Shown one piece after another: positions 27,658 through 37,044 of a stretch of DNA of 64,000 nt. The translations under genes and the position numbers were made by a program. The stretch's first letter is position 1. Every line of letters starts with the position of its first letter. The stretch is from the NCBI RefSeq assembly GCF_016820655.1, contig NZ_WSFT01000039.1, positions 89,976 to 153,975 on the forward strand, read 5' to 3'. The stretch comes from Anaeromonas frigoriresistens (GTDB taxonomy: Bacteria; Bacillota; Clostridia; Tissierellales; SIT17). The notes beneath the pieces were generated by a model. That model saw only the letters and a program-made list of their open reading frames with translations, did not search any database and was not told the origin of the DNA.

Positions 27658-27706
27658 AAGAATGGCTATACACGTAGAGCATTAGTAATATAGCCATTCT
27701 TTATAT
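27658..27706 (+). terminator. Terminator behind the rhomboid gene
   Basis: AAGAATGGCTATA and TATAGCCATTCTT pair (13 bp) around an 18-base loop, followed by a T-rich tail. Confidence 0.8.
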
Positions 27707-27968
27707 TATCTAATATATTAACGTGAAACATTAAGACAGCTTTTTAAAATGAAAGATAAATTGTCTATAGAGGATGATCCTAAGAATTGAAGTTAAAATA
27801 TAATGACAATAACTTTAGAATCTTTATCAAAACAAAAGATTATTTTAGTACAATTAATAATAAAAACTGTGCAGATAAAATATATAAATAGATGAATACA
27901 GCTGAACTTTTATCGATTTATTCTAATCTAAAAGAAATATCCTTAAGGTTAACAGGGAGGGAATTATA
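27707..27968. other. Intergenic stretch before the ABC-2 permease
   Basis: Short protein-like pieces interrupted by stops (around 27720-27900) suggest an eroded gene that I cannot identify. GGGAGGG at about 27955 serves the permease. Confidence 0.4.
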
Positions 27969-28688
27969 ATGGAGTTATCTATTAGAAGAGTGAAGGCATT
28001 GATAAAAAAAGAAATCAAGGATTTCATAAGAAATAAAAATGTTTCTATCATATGTTTACTTCCTGTAGTATATGCACTTATAGCTGTAAATGCAGGCAAA
28101 TTAGGAAATGTAATGCCTAAAATAGATATGTTAAATATGGGATTAAGTATGAATCTCACACTAGTGTCGACTTTTTCAATTTCTATGTTGATTGCTGAAG
28201 AAAAAGAAAAGAATACTAACAGGACTTTGATATTATCTTCTGTGTCACCAGTAGAATTTTTATTAGGAAAAGCTATATGGATAATATTATTCTCAGTTAT
28301 TACCAATATAATAATGTATTTAATAATAGGAATCGATATTCAGTATATAGGATATTATATACTTTGGTCTACTCTCGTAGTTTTAACTATGGTGCAAATA
28401 GGTGGAGTAATAGGTTTGATTTCTCATAATCAGATGTCTACAGGTGTAGTTGGCATACCAGTCTTAATAGTATTTTTAATTATACCTTTGTTAGCATCAT
28501 TAAATGATACACTTAAAAGAATAGCATTATTACTGCCTAACTATAGTGTTCAAGTAGTACTGGATAGTCTTATAAATGGTAAAGGATATAATAGCTTTAC
28601 TTACAATATACTAGTAATATTAGTATGGATATTAATTGCTGCCATAGTGCTTGCTTACACATATAATAAGACGGGTTTAGATAAATAA
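27969..28688 (+). CDS. ABC-2 type permease
   Basis: A 239-residue membrane protein with six helices and the ABC-2 layout: an amphipathic start (RRVKALIKKEIKDFIRNKN), the EEKEKNTNRTLILSSVSPVEFLLGK segment after helix 2, and paired helices to the end. It needs an ATPase partner; the nearest is the degenerate ABC-LytTR protein at 25701, or one elsewhere. Strong ribosome site GGGAGGG before ATG 27969. Confidence 0.85.
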   Translation: MELSIRRVKALIKKEIKDFIRNKNVSIICLLPVVYALIAVNAGKLGNVMPKIDMLNMGLSMNLTLVSTFSISMLIAEEKEKNTNRTLILSSVSPVEFLLGKAIWIILFSVITNIIMYLIIGIDIQYIGYYILWSTLVVLTMVQIGGVIGLISHNQMSTGVVGIPVLIVFLIIPLLASLNDTLKRIALLLPNYSVQVVLDSLINGKGYNSFTYNILVILVWILIAAIVLAYTYNKTGLDK

Positions 28689-28954
28689 TAATAAAAAGGA
28701 ATGCCAATATCAGATTATTGTGATACAGGTTATTTTGAATAGCATCTATAGAAATACAATGGAATATATCAAAGTAACTGTGATTTTATCAAGTTTAAGT
28801 AGTTTAATAAAATAAGTTTATTGTATTTAGAATAAACTTGTATTCGACATATTAAAAAGGATAAAATAATCTTACTACAATAAAATTTATGATATAGGAT
28901 AATTTTAAGATATAATGATATTTATAGTAGCTTTTGGTAAATAGGGGGAACCTA

Positions 28955-29603
28955 ATGGATAATATAACTTTAATTCAAAAAACTTTAGATTATATTGATG
29001 ATAATATTTTAGAAGAAATAACAACAGAAAATTTAGCTAAAATAGCAGGATTTACTAAGGCCTTCAAAAAGACATTTGGTTATTCACCAAATTTTTATAG
29101 AATCCATGCTCCTATAGGTATACCCCAGAGAGTTGATTTGAAAAGACTAAAGGATAATATGACCGGGGGCATTATATTGCAGCCTAAAATAATTAATAAT
29201 AATAGTTTTAGAGTAGTTGGTTATGAGTTTAAAACGACTTTAAAGAACAATGCTCATTGTAGAGATATTCCAGCCTTTTGGTATAATTTTGAAACTGAAG
29301 ATAAAGAATTTAAATTATATGAAACGCAGAATCCACCTAAGCATGGAGAGTATGGGATATGTACAAGTACTAATTTAGAGAATAATGAATTTTCATATAT
29401 TTTAGGTGTAGAAGTGACTAGTTTTGATAGTGCTTTAGGGGAAATGTATACTTGAAGAGTGGTTTCCAAACTCACCCTATGAGATTGATAATACCTATCC
29501 AGACTTTGAATTCTACAATGAAAGATGTCACCCTTGGGAATATGAAAAGCTCCACATGTATATATACATACCAATAAAATTAAGCGAAAGTCGTAACCTT
29601 TAA
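28955..29603 (+). pseudogene. Broken copy of the AraC-type regulator at 57202
   Basis: Nearly identical to the intact 302-residue regulator at 57202 but with two deletions. The first (in frame) removes 54 codons, residues 33-86 of the intact protein, most of the AraC helix-turn-helix domain; it lies between copies of a GCAGG-TTT repeat. The second joins two TATACTT repeats, removes about 100 bases of the C-terminal effector domain and shifts the frame, giving a stop at 29453. Leader sequence and promoter are also copied. Confidence 0.9.
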
Positions 29604-29621
29604 TGGTTTCGACTTTTTTTA
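29588..29621 (+). terminator. Terminator overlapping the end of the AraC pseudogene
   Basis: AAGTCGTAACC pairs with GGTTTCGACTT, followed by a T-run. It is the counterpart of the hairpin at 58095-58130. Confidence 0.75.
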
Positions 29622-29777
29622 TTTTTATTACTAACTTTACATATAACAAAATAGGAAAAGAAAATTAAATTAAATTAAGCAGTGATAATATGTAGCTGTA
29701 GAGATCATATATATTAACATTATTAAAGCTATGTATACTTATTAAGTTAAATAATAAGTAATGAAAGGAGACAGTAT

Positions 29778-30557
29778 ATGAATAAAGAGAAGAACAATAT
29801 TTCCAATACTGCTAAGTGGTTTTGGAAGTATGGAAAAGATAGATATTTTTATGTATTAGGAATTATTATATGTATTGGGTTAATTACAGGAAGTAACATA
29901 CTTCGAGCAAAGGTTTTGAATCAGTTAATTACAGTATCAATATAAAGAAAGACAGAGGAACTATTAGCTGTAATAATTACGTTAATTGCAATTGTTATTC
30001 TGGGGTTATTATCAACGACTTTTCTTTCCCTATTTAAAACTCGCTTTGTCGCAATAACTGCAGCTAATATTAGAAGAGGTTTTTTTAGTAGTTTGCTTAA
30101 AATGCCTATATGGAAAATGGAGTCTCTTTCTTCCGGGTCTATAATCTCTCTATATAATAATGAATTAAATAAGATTATTAGTTTAATTTCAGGAAAATTT
30201 GTAGATGCTTTATTGCAGCCTATAGTGTTTATAGGGGTTTCGGTTTATAGGGTGATGATTAACTGGTAGCTTTACTTCATATGCTATATCTTTTTGCCCT
30301 TAGTAGTAGTTATAATAAATAAGTTGTCAAAGAAAAATTCTTCTTATGCATATAAGTACTATGAAAAGATTGGATATGCAAATGAATTATCTAAAGAGTG
30401 CATTGATGGAATAACAGAGATAAAGACCTTTAATCTAGAGGATTCTATTGCTGAAAAATGTAAGAAGGCTTTTGATGATGTTTTGTTTTATATTCCTCAG
30501 TCTGAAAAGTATGATGCATTATCCCTGCCAATCTGGTTATTAAATCTTCAATTATTA
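29778..30557 (+). pseudogene. Truncated copy of the ABC exporter gene at 58279
   Basis: Matches the first 260 codons of the intact exporter subunit (start MNKEKNNI, ISLYNNELNKIISLISGKF, CIDGITEIK) but has in-frame stops near 29943 and 30268 and ends abruptly after LNLQL at about 30557. The ATPase domain is absent. Together with the AraC pseudogene before it, this is one partial copy of the locus at 57.1-59.1 kb. Confidence 0.9.
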
Positions 30558-30984
30558 TATTAGAGAAACGACCTCTGCTTATCGTGAGAAAACAGTTGGA
30601 TATGAACATTTTCTTAAATTTATCGACACTACAGATATTTATTGTGGCTTTGCTATTAAAAATAATGAAAATAAAATCTTGGGATTTTGTTTATTAGAAG
30701 TCTATAGCTCTCTTTCAACATTTTCAGAAGTAGCCGAAATAATGTATTATATTGATAAAGACTACACGGGAAAAGGAATTGGTACTATAGCATTAAAAAA
30801 ACTTGAAGATGAAGCAAGAAAAAGAAAAATTAGAAAGTTATTAGCAGATATTTCATCAGACAATATAAGTAGTATAAAGTTTCATGAGAAAAATGGATTT
30901 ATAGAATATGGTAGACTAAAAAATATCGCAAACAAGTTTCATAGATATTTTAGTGTTGTATTGATGGGCAAGGAGCTAGATTGA
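30558..30984 (+). pseudogene. N-terminally truncated GNAT acetyltransferase
   Basis: From about 30563 an open frame encodes the middle and end of a GNAT protein: IMYYIDKDYTGKGIGTIAL (acetyl-CoA loop) and ISSIKFHEKNGF. The N-terminal strand is cut off exactly where the exporter copy ends, so the junction looks like a recombination point. A start at TTG 30679 could give 101 residues, but without the first part of the fold. Probably inactive. Confidence 0.7.
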
Positions 30985-31187
30985 TATAGTATTATATTTA
31001 AATAATAAAAAATGTTAGCAACAATTATATATATTAAAAATCTCCTATAGAATAGCTACGGTGAAGCGTATTATAAGTAACGGTGGTTATTCTAAAAATT
31101 ATTTAAGTAAGTATATATTTACTGCAAGTCATGTCAAGTTTCCGGTTAGATAGTTTGGTATAATATTCTTACAGGGAGGGATCATGG

Positions 31188-31574
31188 TTGTCAATTAATA
31201 CGGTAGAAAGCATGGTTAACTGGATAGAAGTTAATATTAAAAGGAATCCAACACTGCCAGAAATGTCAAATTACGTTGGATACTCTCAGTTTTATTGTTC
31301 AAATAAATTTCATGAATATGTTGGAATTACTTTTAAACAATACTTATCAAAGCGTAAATTAACTCTAGCTGCGATGGAAGTGAAAAATACACAGGATAGA
31401 CTTTTAGATATAGCATTAAAATATGGATTTTCCTGTCAAGAAAGTTTTACAAGGGCCTTTGTGGATGCTTTTGGATGCACCCCCAATCAATATAGAAAGA
31501 CTTCGGCTACCATTCAATTATATATGAGGCCTACTAAGCTTCCTGTTGAAAATGTTGAATTTTTGAAAACTTAA
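31188..31574 (+). CDS. AraC-type DNA-binding regulator, single domain
   Basis: A 128-residue protein that is just the double helix-turn-helix of the AraC family (LPEMSNYVGYSQFYCSNKFHEY, then LLDIALKYGFSCQESFTRAF) with the usual end FGCTPNQYRK. It lacks a sensor domain. The start is TTG 31188, set by GGGAGGG at about 31174; the nearby ATG hits a stop at once. It lies 28 bases before the aminopeptidase gene. A sequence block at 31058-31095 recurs before other AraC-linked sites (see findings). Confidence 0.8.
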   Translation: MSINTVESMVNWIEVNIKRNPTLPEMSNYVGYSQFYCSNKFHEYVGITFKQYLSKRKLTLAAMEVKNTQDRLLDIALKYGFSCQESFTRAFVDAFGCTPNQYRKTSATIQLYMRPTKLPVENVEFLKT

Positions 31575-31602
31575 ACAAAGAAGTTAGTAAAGGGAGAGTA
31601 GA

Positions 31603-32472
31603 ATGAAATTAGGTAGAAATGATTTATGTTGGTGTGGTAGTCAAACTAAATACAAAAAATGTCATGAGGAGTTTGATAATAGGATTGAGCTTTATAAAGC
31701 CCATGGACATATAGTCCCACCTATGAATATTATAAAAAGTACTGAACAAATAATAGGAATACGTGAAAGTGGAAAAGTTAATATTGCAGTTTTAGATTAC
31801 ATTGCTGAACATATCCAGACAGGTATAACTACAGAAGAAATTAACCAACTTGTCTATGAAAAAACAGTAGAATTTGATGCTATACCAGCACAACTTGGAT
31901 ACGAAGGATTTCCCAAAAGTGTATGTACTTCTATTAACGAACAGGTATGTCATGGGATACCATCAAAAGATACAATACTAAAAGATGGAGATATTATCAA
32001 TATTGATGTTTCAACCATCTATCAAGGATATTTTTCAGATTCATCTAGAATGTTCTGTATTGGAGATGTATCTGACAAGAAGAGAAAACTGATTCGCATT
32101 GTGCAAGAATGTATTGATTTAGGATTAAGTCAAGTAAAACCCTGGGGATTTATTGGAGATATGGGTCAAGCAATACATGAGCACGCTATAAAAAATGGAT
32201 ACTCCGTAGTAAAAGAAATAGGGGGACATGGGATTGGATTAAAATTTCATGAAGAACCATTTGTAAGTTATGTTTCCAAGAAAAAAACAGAGATGTTGAT
32301 GGTGCCAGGCATGATATTTACCATAGAGCCCATGATTAATGCAGGGACGGAGGAAATATTCTTAGATAAGAAGAATAGTTGGACTATTTATACGGCAGAT
32401 AGACAGCCTTCAGCTCAGGAGGAAATTATGGTATTAGTTACAAAAGACGGATATGAAGTATTAGCATATTAA
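31603..32472 (+). CDS. map: Methionine aminopeptidase with N-terminal SEC-C motif
   Basis: A 289-residue type I aminopeptidase that removes initiator Met. The N-terminus has a zinc-binding SEC-C motif (CWCGSQTKYKKCH), which in this subgroup may aid ribosome docking. The metal ligands are visible in order: INIDVS, GYFSDSS, GGHGIG, TIEPM and QEEIMV. GGGAGAG sets ATG 31603. It is probably a second aminopeptidase next to the essential ribosomal-operon copy, which is not in the window. Confidence 0.92.
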   Translation: MKLGRNDLCWCGSQTKYKKCHEEFDNRIELYKAHGHIVPPMNIIKSTEQIIGIRESGKVNIAVLDYIAEHIQTGITTEEINQLVYEKTVEFDAIPAQLGYEGFPKSVCTSINEQVCHGIPSKDTILKDGDIINIDVSTIYQGYFSDSSRMFCIGDVSDKKRKLIRIVQECIDLGLSQVKPWGFIGDMGQAIHEHAIKNGYSVVKEIGGHGIGLKFHEEPFVSYVSKKKTEMLMVPGMIFTIEPMINAGTEEIFLDKKNSWTIYTADRQPSAQEEIMVLVTKDGYEVLAY

Positions 32473-32482
32473 AATTTAATAC

Positions 32483-32536
32483 AAACCTCAGTTATAGCGA
32501 TAAAATGAACAATATCATGAGTAGCTGGGGTTTTTA
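32483..32536 (+). terminator. Terminator behind map
   Basis: AAACCTCAG (32483-32491) pairs with CTGGGGTTT (32525-32533), T-run after it. The left arm region also belongs to a repeated block (AGCGATA-AATGAA) found again at 33600 and 38200. Confidence 0.6.
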
Positions 32537-32758
32537 ATATTGATATTAAGGGAAAAAGCTTAAAACTAGTGACTAAATATCAATAATCATACTCCCAAAG
32601 GAAACCTGAAGAAATATTGGGTTAGTATCTAAAAACTAGATGAGTAACGTAGATTAAGAGTTTATACACTCCACGGATATATGAGTGGTTAGATCATTAG
32701 GACTTTTAGGATTCTATAATAAGTATAAGAAAAAAATGATCGAAGAAAGGCGATTTAC

Positions 32759-33577
32759 TTGAAGAGTAGAAGGACAAGAATCATTGCTTTTATAGGAATA
32801 ACATACCTTTTAACTATATTATTTCATATTTTATTGAAATTATTGGGAGGACAATCAAATCCATTCACTATTAATCTATTAGGTATTCCTATGCTCTTTC
32901 CATTTGTTGCTGTGCTTATGATACAAAGAACATTTTTAAAAGAAAAGCTTAAATCTTATATTGACCAATTTCTTAAACCTAATTGTTGGTTTTTATATGC
33001 ATTACTAATTCCTATATTAATGGCGTTGTTTGTGAATATGTTGGGAATAATTTTATTTGAAAGTAATATCATAGGCATAAAAGGTGCTATAAAAATATTA
33101 GTAGTAAACATAGCTTTAGGAGTATCAATTGCAGCTGGATCTGCCTTTTTTGAAGAAGTAGGTTGGAGAGACTTTTTATATAAAGAATTAAAACATGTAG
33201 GTGTTATAAAATCCTCTATATTAACGGGAATTGTGTGGGCTGTGTGGCATATGCCAGTTGTAATAGGTTATAAATATGCAGATAGTCTCTTAAAAGGTTT
33301 AATAATTAACACCTTACAACTATTTATACTCTCATTAATAATTAGCTATATTAGATATAAGTCCGGATCTGTAATTGCTGCTTCAATAATACATGGAATG
33401 ATAAATACATTATTTCTTTCTTCTTATACTATTTTTTTTAGTACTACAGATGTTTTTGATGTTGAATGGATCAGAATTCTAGCTGGATTTCTAGTTTTAG
33501 CTATTATTCTGATATACAAATATATTAAGAAAAAAAGAGAACAGGGTCTTTATTTCAGCAAAACCAAAGCAGTTTAG
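32759..33577 (+). CDS. CPBP-family intramembrane metalloprotease
   Basis: A 272-residue protein with about eight membrane helices. The CPBP/Abi motifs are complete: EEVGWRDFLY (EExxxR), AVWHMPV (His) and SIIHGMIN (HxxxN-like). Relatives process CAAX-like proteins or give immunity to bacteriocins; the substrate here is unknown. Start TTG 32759 behind AAAGGCG; no ATG is available. Basic C-terminus (KKKRE). Confidence 0.85.
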   Translation: MKSRRTRIIAFIGITYLLTILFHILLKLLGGQSNPFTINLLGIPMLFPFVAVLMIQRTFLKEKLKSYIDQFLKPNCWFLYALLIPILMALFVNMLGIILFESNIIGIKGAIKILVVNIALGVSIAAGSAFFEEVGWRDFLYKELKHVGVIKSSILTGIVWAVWHMPVVIGYKYADSLLKGLIINTLQLFILSLIISYIRYKSGSVIAASIIHGMINTLFLSSYTIFFSTTDVFDVEWIRILAGFLVLAIILIYKYIKKKREQGLYFSKTKAV

Positions 33578-33716
33578 AGATTCTTTATAAATAAAAACCT
33601 AGGTTAGAGCGATACAATGAATATTTACATAAATTCAAGAACTTATTACTATTAAAGTATTAAATAAGCATAACTGAGTTATATAATTTTATGAACTAGG
33701 GGAGAGATCATATAAA

Positions 33717-34172
33717 AAGAGACAAGTATTGATAGGTAAAAAAGTTGAATTAACACCAACAACAGAAAAGGATTTAGATTTTATTTGTAATTTTGAAACA
33801 GATAAAAGTTCATGATCTTATTATTTTTAGAAATAAGGACGAAAGAGAATATCGATTGGGATGGCATATATTTAGAGCTATAATGATTATCGTAAAAGTT
33901 GGGAAATTGGATATGCAGTGCTACCTGATTATCAGAAATTTGGATACGGAATTGAGAGTGCGAGTCTTTTATTAAAATTTGGATTTCAAAATCTAAAAGC
34001 ACATAAAATTGTTGGAATGTGTAATAGTGAAAACCTTGGATCTTCAAGGATTATGCAAAAAGTTGGGATGTGTAGAGAGGAATTTTCAGAGAAGAATTGT
34101 TTTGGAATGGGAAATGGACTGACCAATATTTTTTTTTCAATATTAGATAAAGAGTATTTTTATAATAAATAA
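33717..34172 (+). pseudogene. Broken GNAT acetyltransferase, sister of 38419
   Basis: The DNA parallels the gene at 38419-38964, starting well upstream (from about 33588). It has lost the start codon, carries a deletion of about 80 bases between short TAAAA repeats (joining GATAAAA to GTTCATG), and has frameshifts near 33870 and 34090. GNAT sequence is still readable (FGYGIESASLLLKFGF, AHKIVGMCNSEN). Confidence 0.88.
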
Positions 34173-34258
34173 TATAACCATGTATTTATATATAGTATGT
34201 ATATAGAAGAAGTCAGAGGACATTTACAACAGGTTGATAGGGTTGTATCTATAAGGGG

Positions 34259-35206
34259 TTATAGTTCCCTATCAATCATTTTAATATAACCTTTTATTTC
34301 ATCGGTTAATTCTATTCCTTTATACCATGTTTCTCCTTTATACCATGTTTCCATTGACAAAGGTTCGTTGTTAAAGTATCTAGCCTTTATTATTATTTCT
34401 GGTCTATATTCAAAGTGTAATATATCGAAGTGGTACCATTTACCTCCCCAGATAAAACCATTTTTTTCAAATACTCTTACTATTTCCCTTGGGTATTCAG
34501 ATAATCTTTTTTGTCCTTGATCGTTACTGGCCCATTTCCAATAATCTCTATCGTCTCTTTTTAAATCAATAGCTATTCCAAAGGAGTGGGGACTTAGACG
34601 TTTAGTCCCTGAAATAACACGATAGTTATATGTACCACTAGATGGAAATAAGCAGGAGTATATTTTATTATTTTTCATAGCTAATAAAGATATCTCCCTT
34701 ATGCTATTTTTTAAGGCTTCTTCTGCATTGTTATTTCTATTAAAGGAAAAATATTTATTGTTTAAACTTACCTTTTTAAGGTTAAGCTCCACTTCTCTTC
34801 TTGATTCTCCGTAAACTTCCTTAAAGAAACTGTCTACTCTAATCCGGCCAGGGTCAATATTCTTATCCATGATTGTATGTATATCCTTTATAGGATATAT
34901 CTGTTCCATCATATCCTGTAAGTCTGGGTTATTTAATTTTTCCTCAAAACTCTTTTCAATTTTATCATCATAAAGAATTTTATTTCCAGATTGCATTATT
35001 AAATATACATTTTCCCCTTCTTTTGTTAAATCTCTAATATACCCTGGATAGGCCATCATTAAAGATAAAATATCTCTTTTCATATTTATTTCATAACCAC
35101 TAATTTTTTCACTAGGATAGATCATATCACTGATAAATTCATTTTTATTGCAGGATGTTAATAACAAAAATAATATACTAACAATAAATATATTTTTTTT
35201 CTTCAT
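34259..35206 (-). CDS. Peptidase M15 D,D/L,D-carboxypeptidase-like lipoprotein
   Basis: A 315-residue secreted lipoprotein (lipobox LLTSC near residue 17) with a C-terminal M15 peptidase domain. Zinc and catalytic residues are in SPHSFGIAIDL (His, Asp) and WYHFDILHFEY (His). It would trim peptidoglycan peptides or process the cell wall. ATG 35206 follows GGAGGA; an earlier in-frame ATG at 35239 would break the signal peptide. Near the C-terminus an 18-base tandem duplication repeats the residues ETWYKG. It is divergent from the transpeptidase at 35380. Confidence 0.87.
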   Translation of the reverse strand: MKKKNIFIVSILFLLLTSCNKNEFISDMIYPSEKISGYEINMKRDILSLMMAYPGYIRDLTKEGENVYLIMQSGNKILYDDKIEKSFEEKLNNPDLQDMMEQIYPIKDIHTIMDKNIDPGRIRVDSFFKEVYGESRREVELNLKKVSLNNKYFSFNRNNNAEEALKNSIREISLLAMKNNKIYSCLFPSSGTYNYRVISGTKRLSPHSFGIAIDLKRDDRDYWKWASNDQGQKRLSEYPREIVRVFEKNGFIWGGKWYHFDILHFEYRPEIIIKARYFNNEPLSMETWYKGETWYKGIELTDEIKGYIKMIDREL

Positions 35207-35379
35207 GCCATCATCCTCCTCCAATATTATAATTCCCAATTCAGTAAAAAAAATAAGACTCTATTTAAGAATATTCGAGGTTATTATCTATGTTTTAGTA
35301 TTAGAATCAAAATACAAACATACTATTAACTAATTATGATTTTGGAATAAATATATTTTAATGAAAGGTATACATAGAT

Positions 35380-36774
35380 ATGAAGAATATTAATAGAAAA
35401 AATCTTTTTAAAAGTGAATCTTTAATTAATGCTTTTATTTTAATAGCTCTAATACTGTTATTATATTTAATTACTTCATTATACTTTATCAATCATTGCT
35501 TTTTTAACACTGTAATAAATGGAGTAGATGTATCATTAAAATCACATGATGATGTAGAGGATATAATTAAAAGTTATATCGTAGATTACAGGTTGCAGTT
35601 AATTGAAAGAAATGGAGAAATTGAAGAAATAATAGGGAAAAATATTGAAATGCAATATAATGTAAGGAATAATATTCATACAATTTATAGACTACAAAAC
35701 TCATTTAAATGGGGAGGCTCATTATTCAAGAAGCAAAGATATTATGTAGATAATTTGTTTATGTATAATGAATATAAATTAGAAAATAAAATAAATCAAT
35801 TAAATTGCTTAAATGAAGAGATTATAGAACCTCAAAATGTTAGTTTTAAGTATGAAAATAGTTTATATGAAGTGAGTAAAGAAGTATACGGAAATAAAAT
35901 AAATAAATATAAGTTAATTAAAAATATAAAAATGAGTATTTTGCATGGAGAAACAATATTAGATTTAAATGAGAACTTTTGTTACGAAAATCCGAAGTAC
36001 ACTTTAAGTTCTGATAAAACTCTAAAAACTAAAAATTTACTAAATAAGTATATATCCACAAATATCACTTATCTATTCGGGAAGGAAAAGGAAATATTAG
36101 ATGCAAATAAAATAAATCAATGGCTTAGTGTGGATGAAAATTTAGAAGTAGAAATAAATAAAAGCTTAGTTTATAAATATATTCAGGAATTGAGTGAGAA
36201 ATATGACACAGTTGGCGTAGCGAGAAGGATAAAAACATCTACAAATAAAATAGTTGAAGTTAAGGGTGGATTTTATGGGTGGAAAATCAACCGTATTGCT
36301 GAAACAGAAGCATTAGTGGAACATATAAAACATGGTAAGGTACTTAAGAAAGAACCAAAATATATTCAAAGGGCCCTATATAGGGGTGAAGATGACATTG
36401 GAAATACTTATGTAGAAATTAATATAACAAGACAACACTTATGGTTTTACAAAGATGGAAAACTTATAACCCATGGACCTATAGTGACAGGTAATCCTAA
36501 TAAAGGATATTCTACTAAGGTTGGAGTCTATATGCTTAATTATAAAGAAAAAGGATCGACTTTGAGAGGGCAAAATTATGAAGCTAAAGTAACTTATTGG
36601 ATGCCTTTTAACGGAAATATAGGGATACATGATGCACGATGGAGATATTCATTTGGAGGCGATATATATATAAAGAATGGAAGTCATGGATGTGTAAATG
36701 CCCCGTTATATTTAGCTAAAAAAATTTTTGATAATATAGAAGATGGAACGCCTATTATTTGTTATGAGGAATAA
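35380..36774 (+). CDS. L,D-transpeptidase (YkuD) with membrane anchor
   Basis: A 464-residue cell-wall cross-linking enzyme. A single membrane helix (about residues 16-38) is followed by a long extracellular region with YoaR-like/PGB domain segments (about 45-310), then the YkuD domain (about 343-462) with IGIHDARW and the catalytic SHGCVNAP. Such enzymes make 3-3 cross-links or attach proteins. It shares a 173-base divergent intergenic region with the M15 peptidase gene, consistent with linked cell-wall roles. Confidence 0.9.
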   Translation: MKNINRKNLFKSESLINAFILIALILLLYLITSLYFINHCFFNTVINGVDVSLKSHDDVEDIIKSYIVDYRLQLIERNGEIEEIIGKNIEMQYNVRNNIHTIYRLQNSFKWGGSLFKKQRYYVDNLFMYNEYKLENKINQLNCLNEEIIEPQNVSFKYENSLYEVSKEVYGNKINKYKLIKNIKMSILHGETILDLNENFCYENPKYTLSSDKTLKTKNLLNKYISTNITYLFGKEKEILDANKINQWLSVDENLEVEINKSLVYKYIQELSEKYDTVGVARRIKTSTNKIVEVKGGFYGWKINRIAETEALVEHIKHGKVLKKEPKYIQRALYRGEDDIGNTYVEINITRQHLWFYKDGKLITHGPIVTGNPNKGYSTKVGVYMLNYKEKGSTLRGQNYEAKVTYWMPFNGNIGIHDARWRYSFGGDIYIKNGSHGCVNAPLYLAKKIFDNIEDGTPIICYEE

Positions 36775-36832
36775 GATATGATTTTACATTAAGTATTATC
36801 TTTTAGAGAGAGGCTATGTTCTAGTAATATTG

Positions 36833-36880
36833 AAAATAAGGATATATCAACAATATTATTGATATATCCTTATTTTGTTT
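36833..36880 (+). terminator. Dispersed hairpin family, copy 2 (terminator)
   Basis: AAAATAAGGATATATCAA pairs with TTGATATATCCTTATTTT around an 8-base loop; T-rich tail. It ends the L,D-transpeptidase transcript. Confidence 0.88.
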
Positions 36881-37044
36881 CTTTATAATAGATATCAAAA
36901 TATATTACTTACATTAGAATTCTTTTCATACTTAATACCTAATCATAGTAAAATTATCCCCAATTAAAACTACTACATTCTAACTTAAAAATGAATATAT
37001 CTAAATTTACTTTATAAATAATTAGTTGAGTATAATCTATTATT

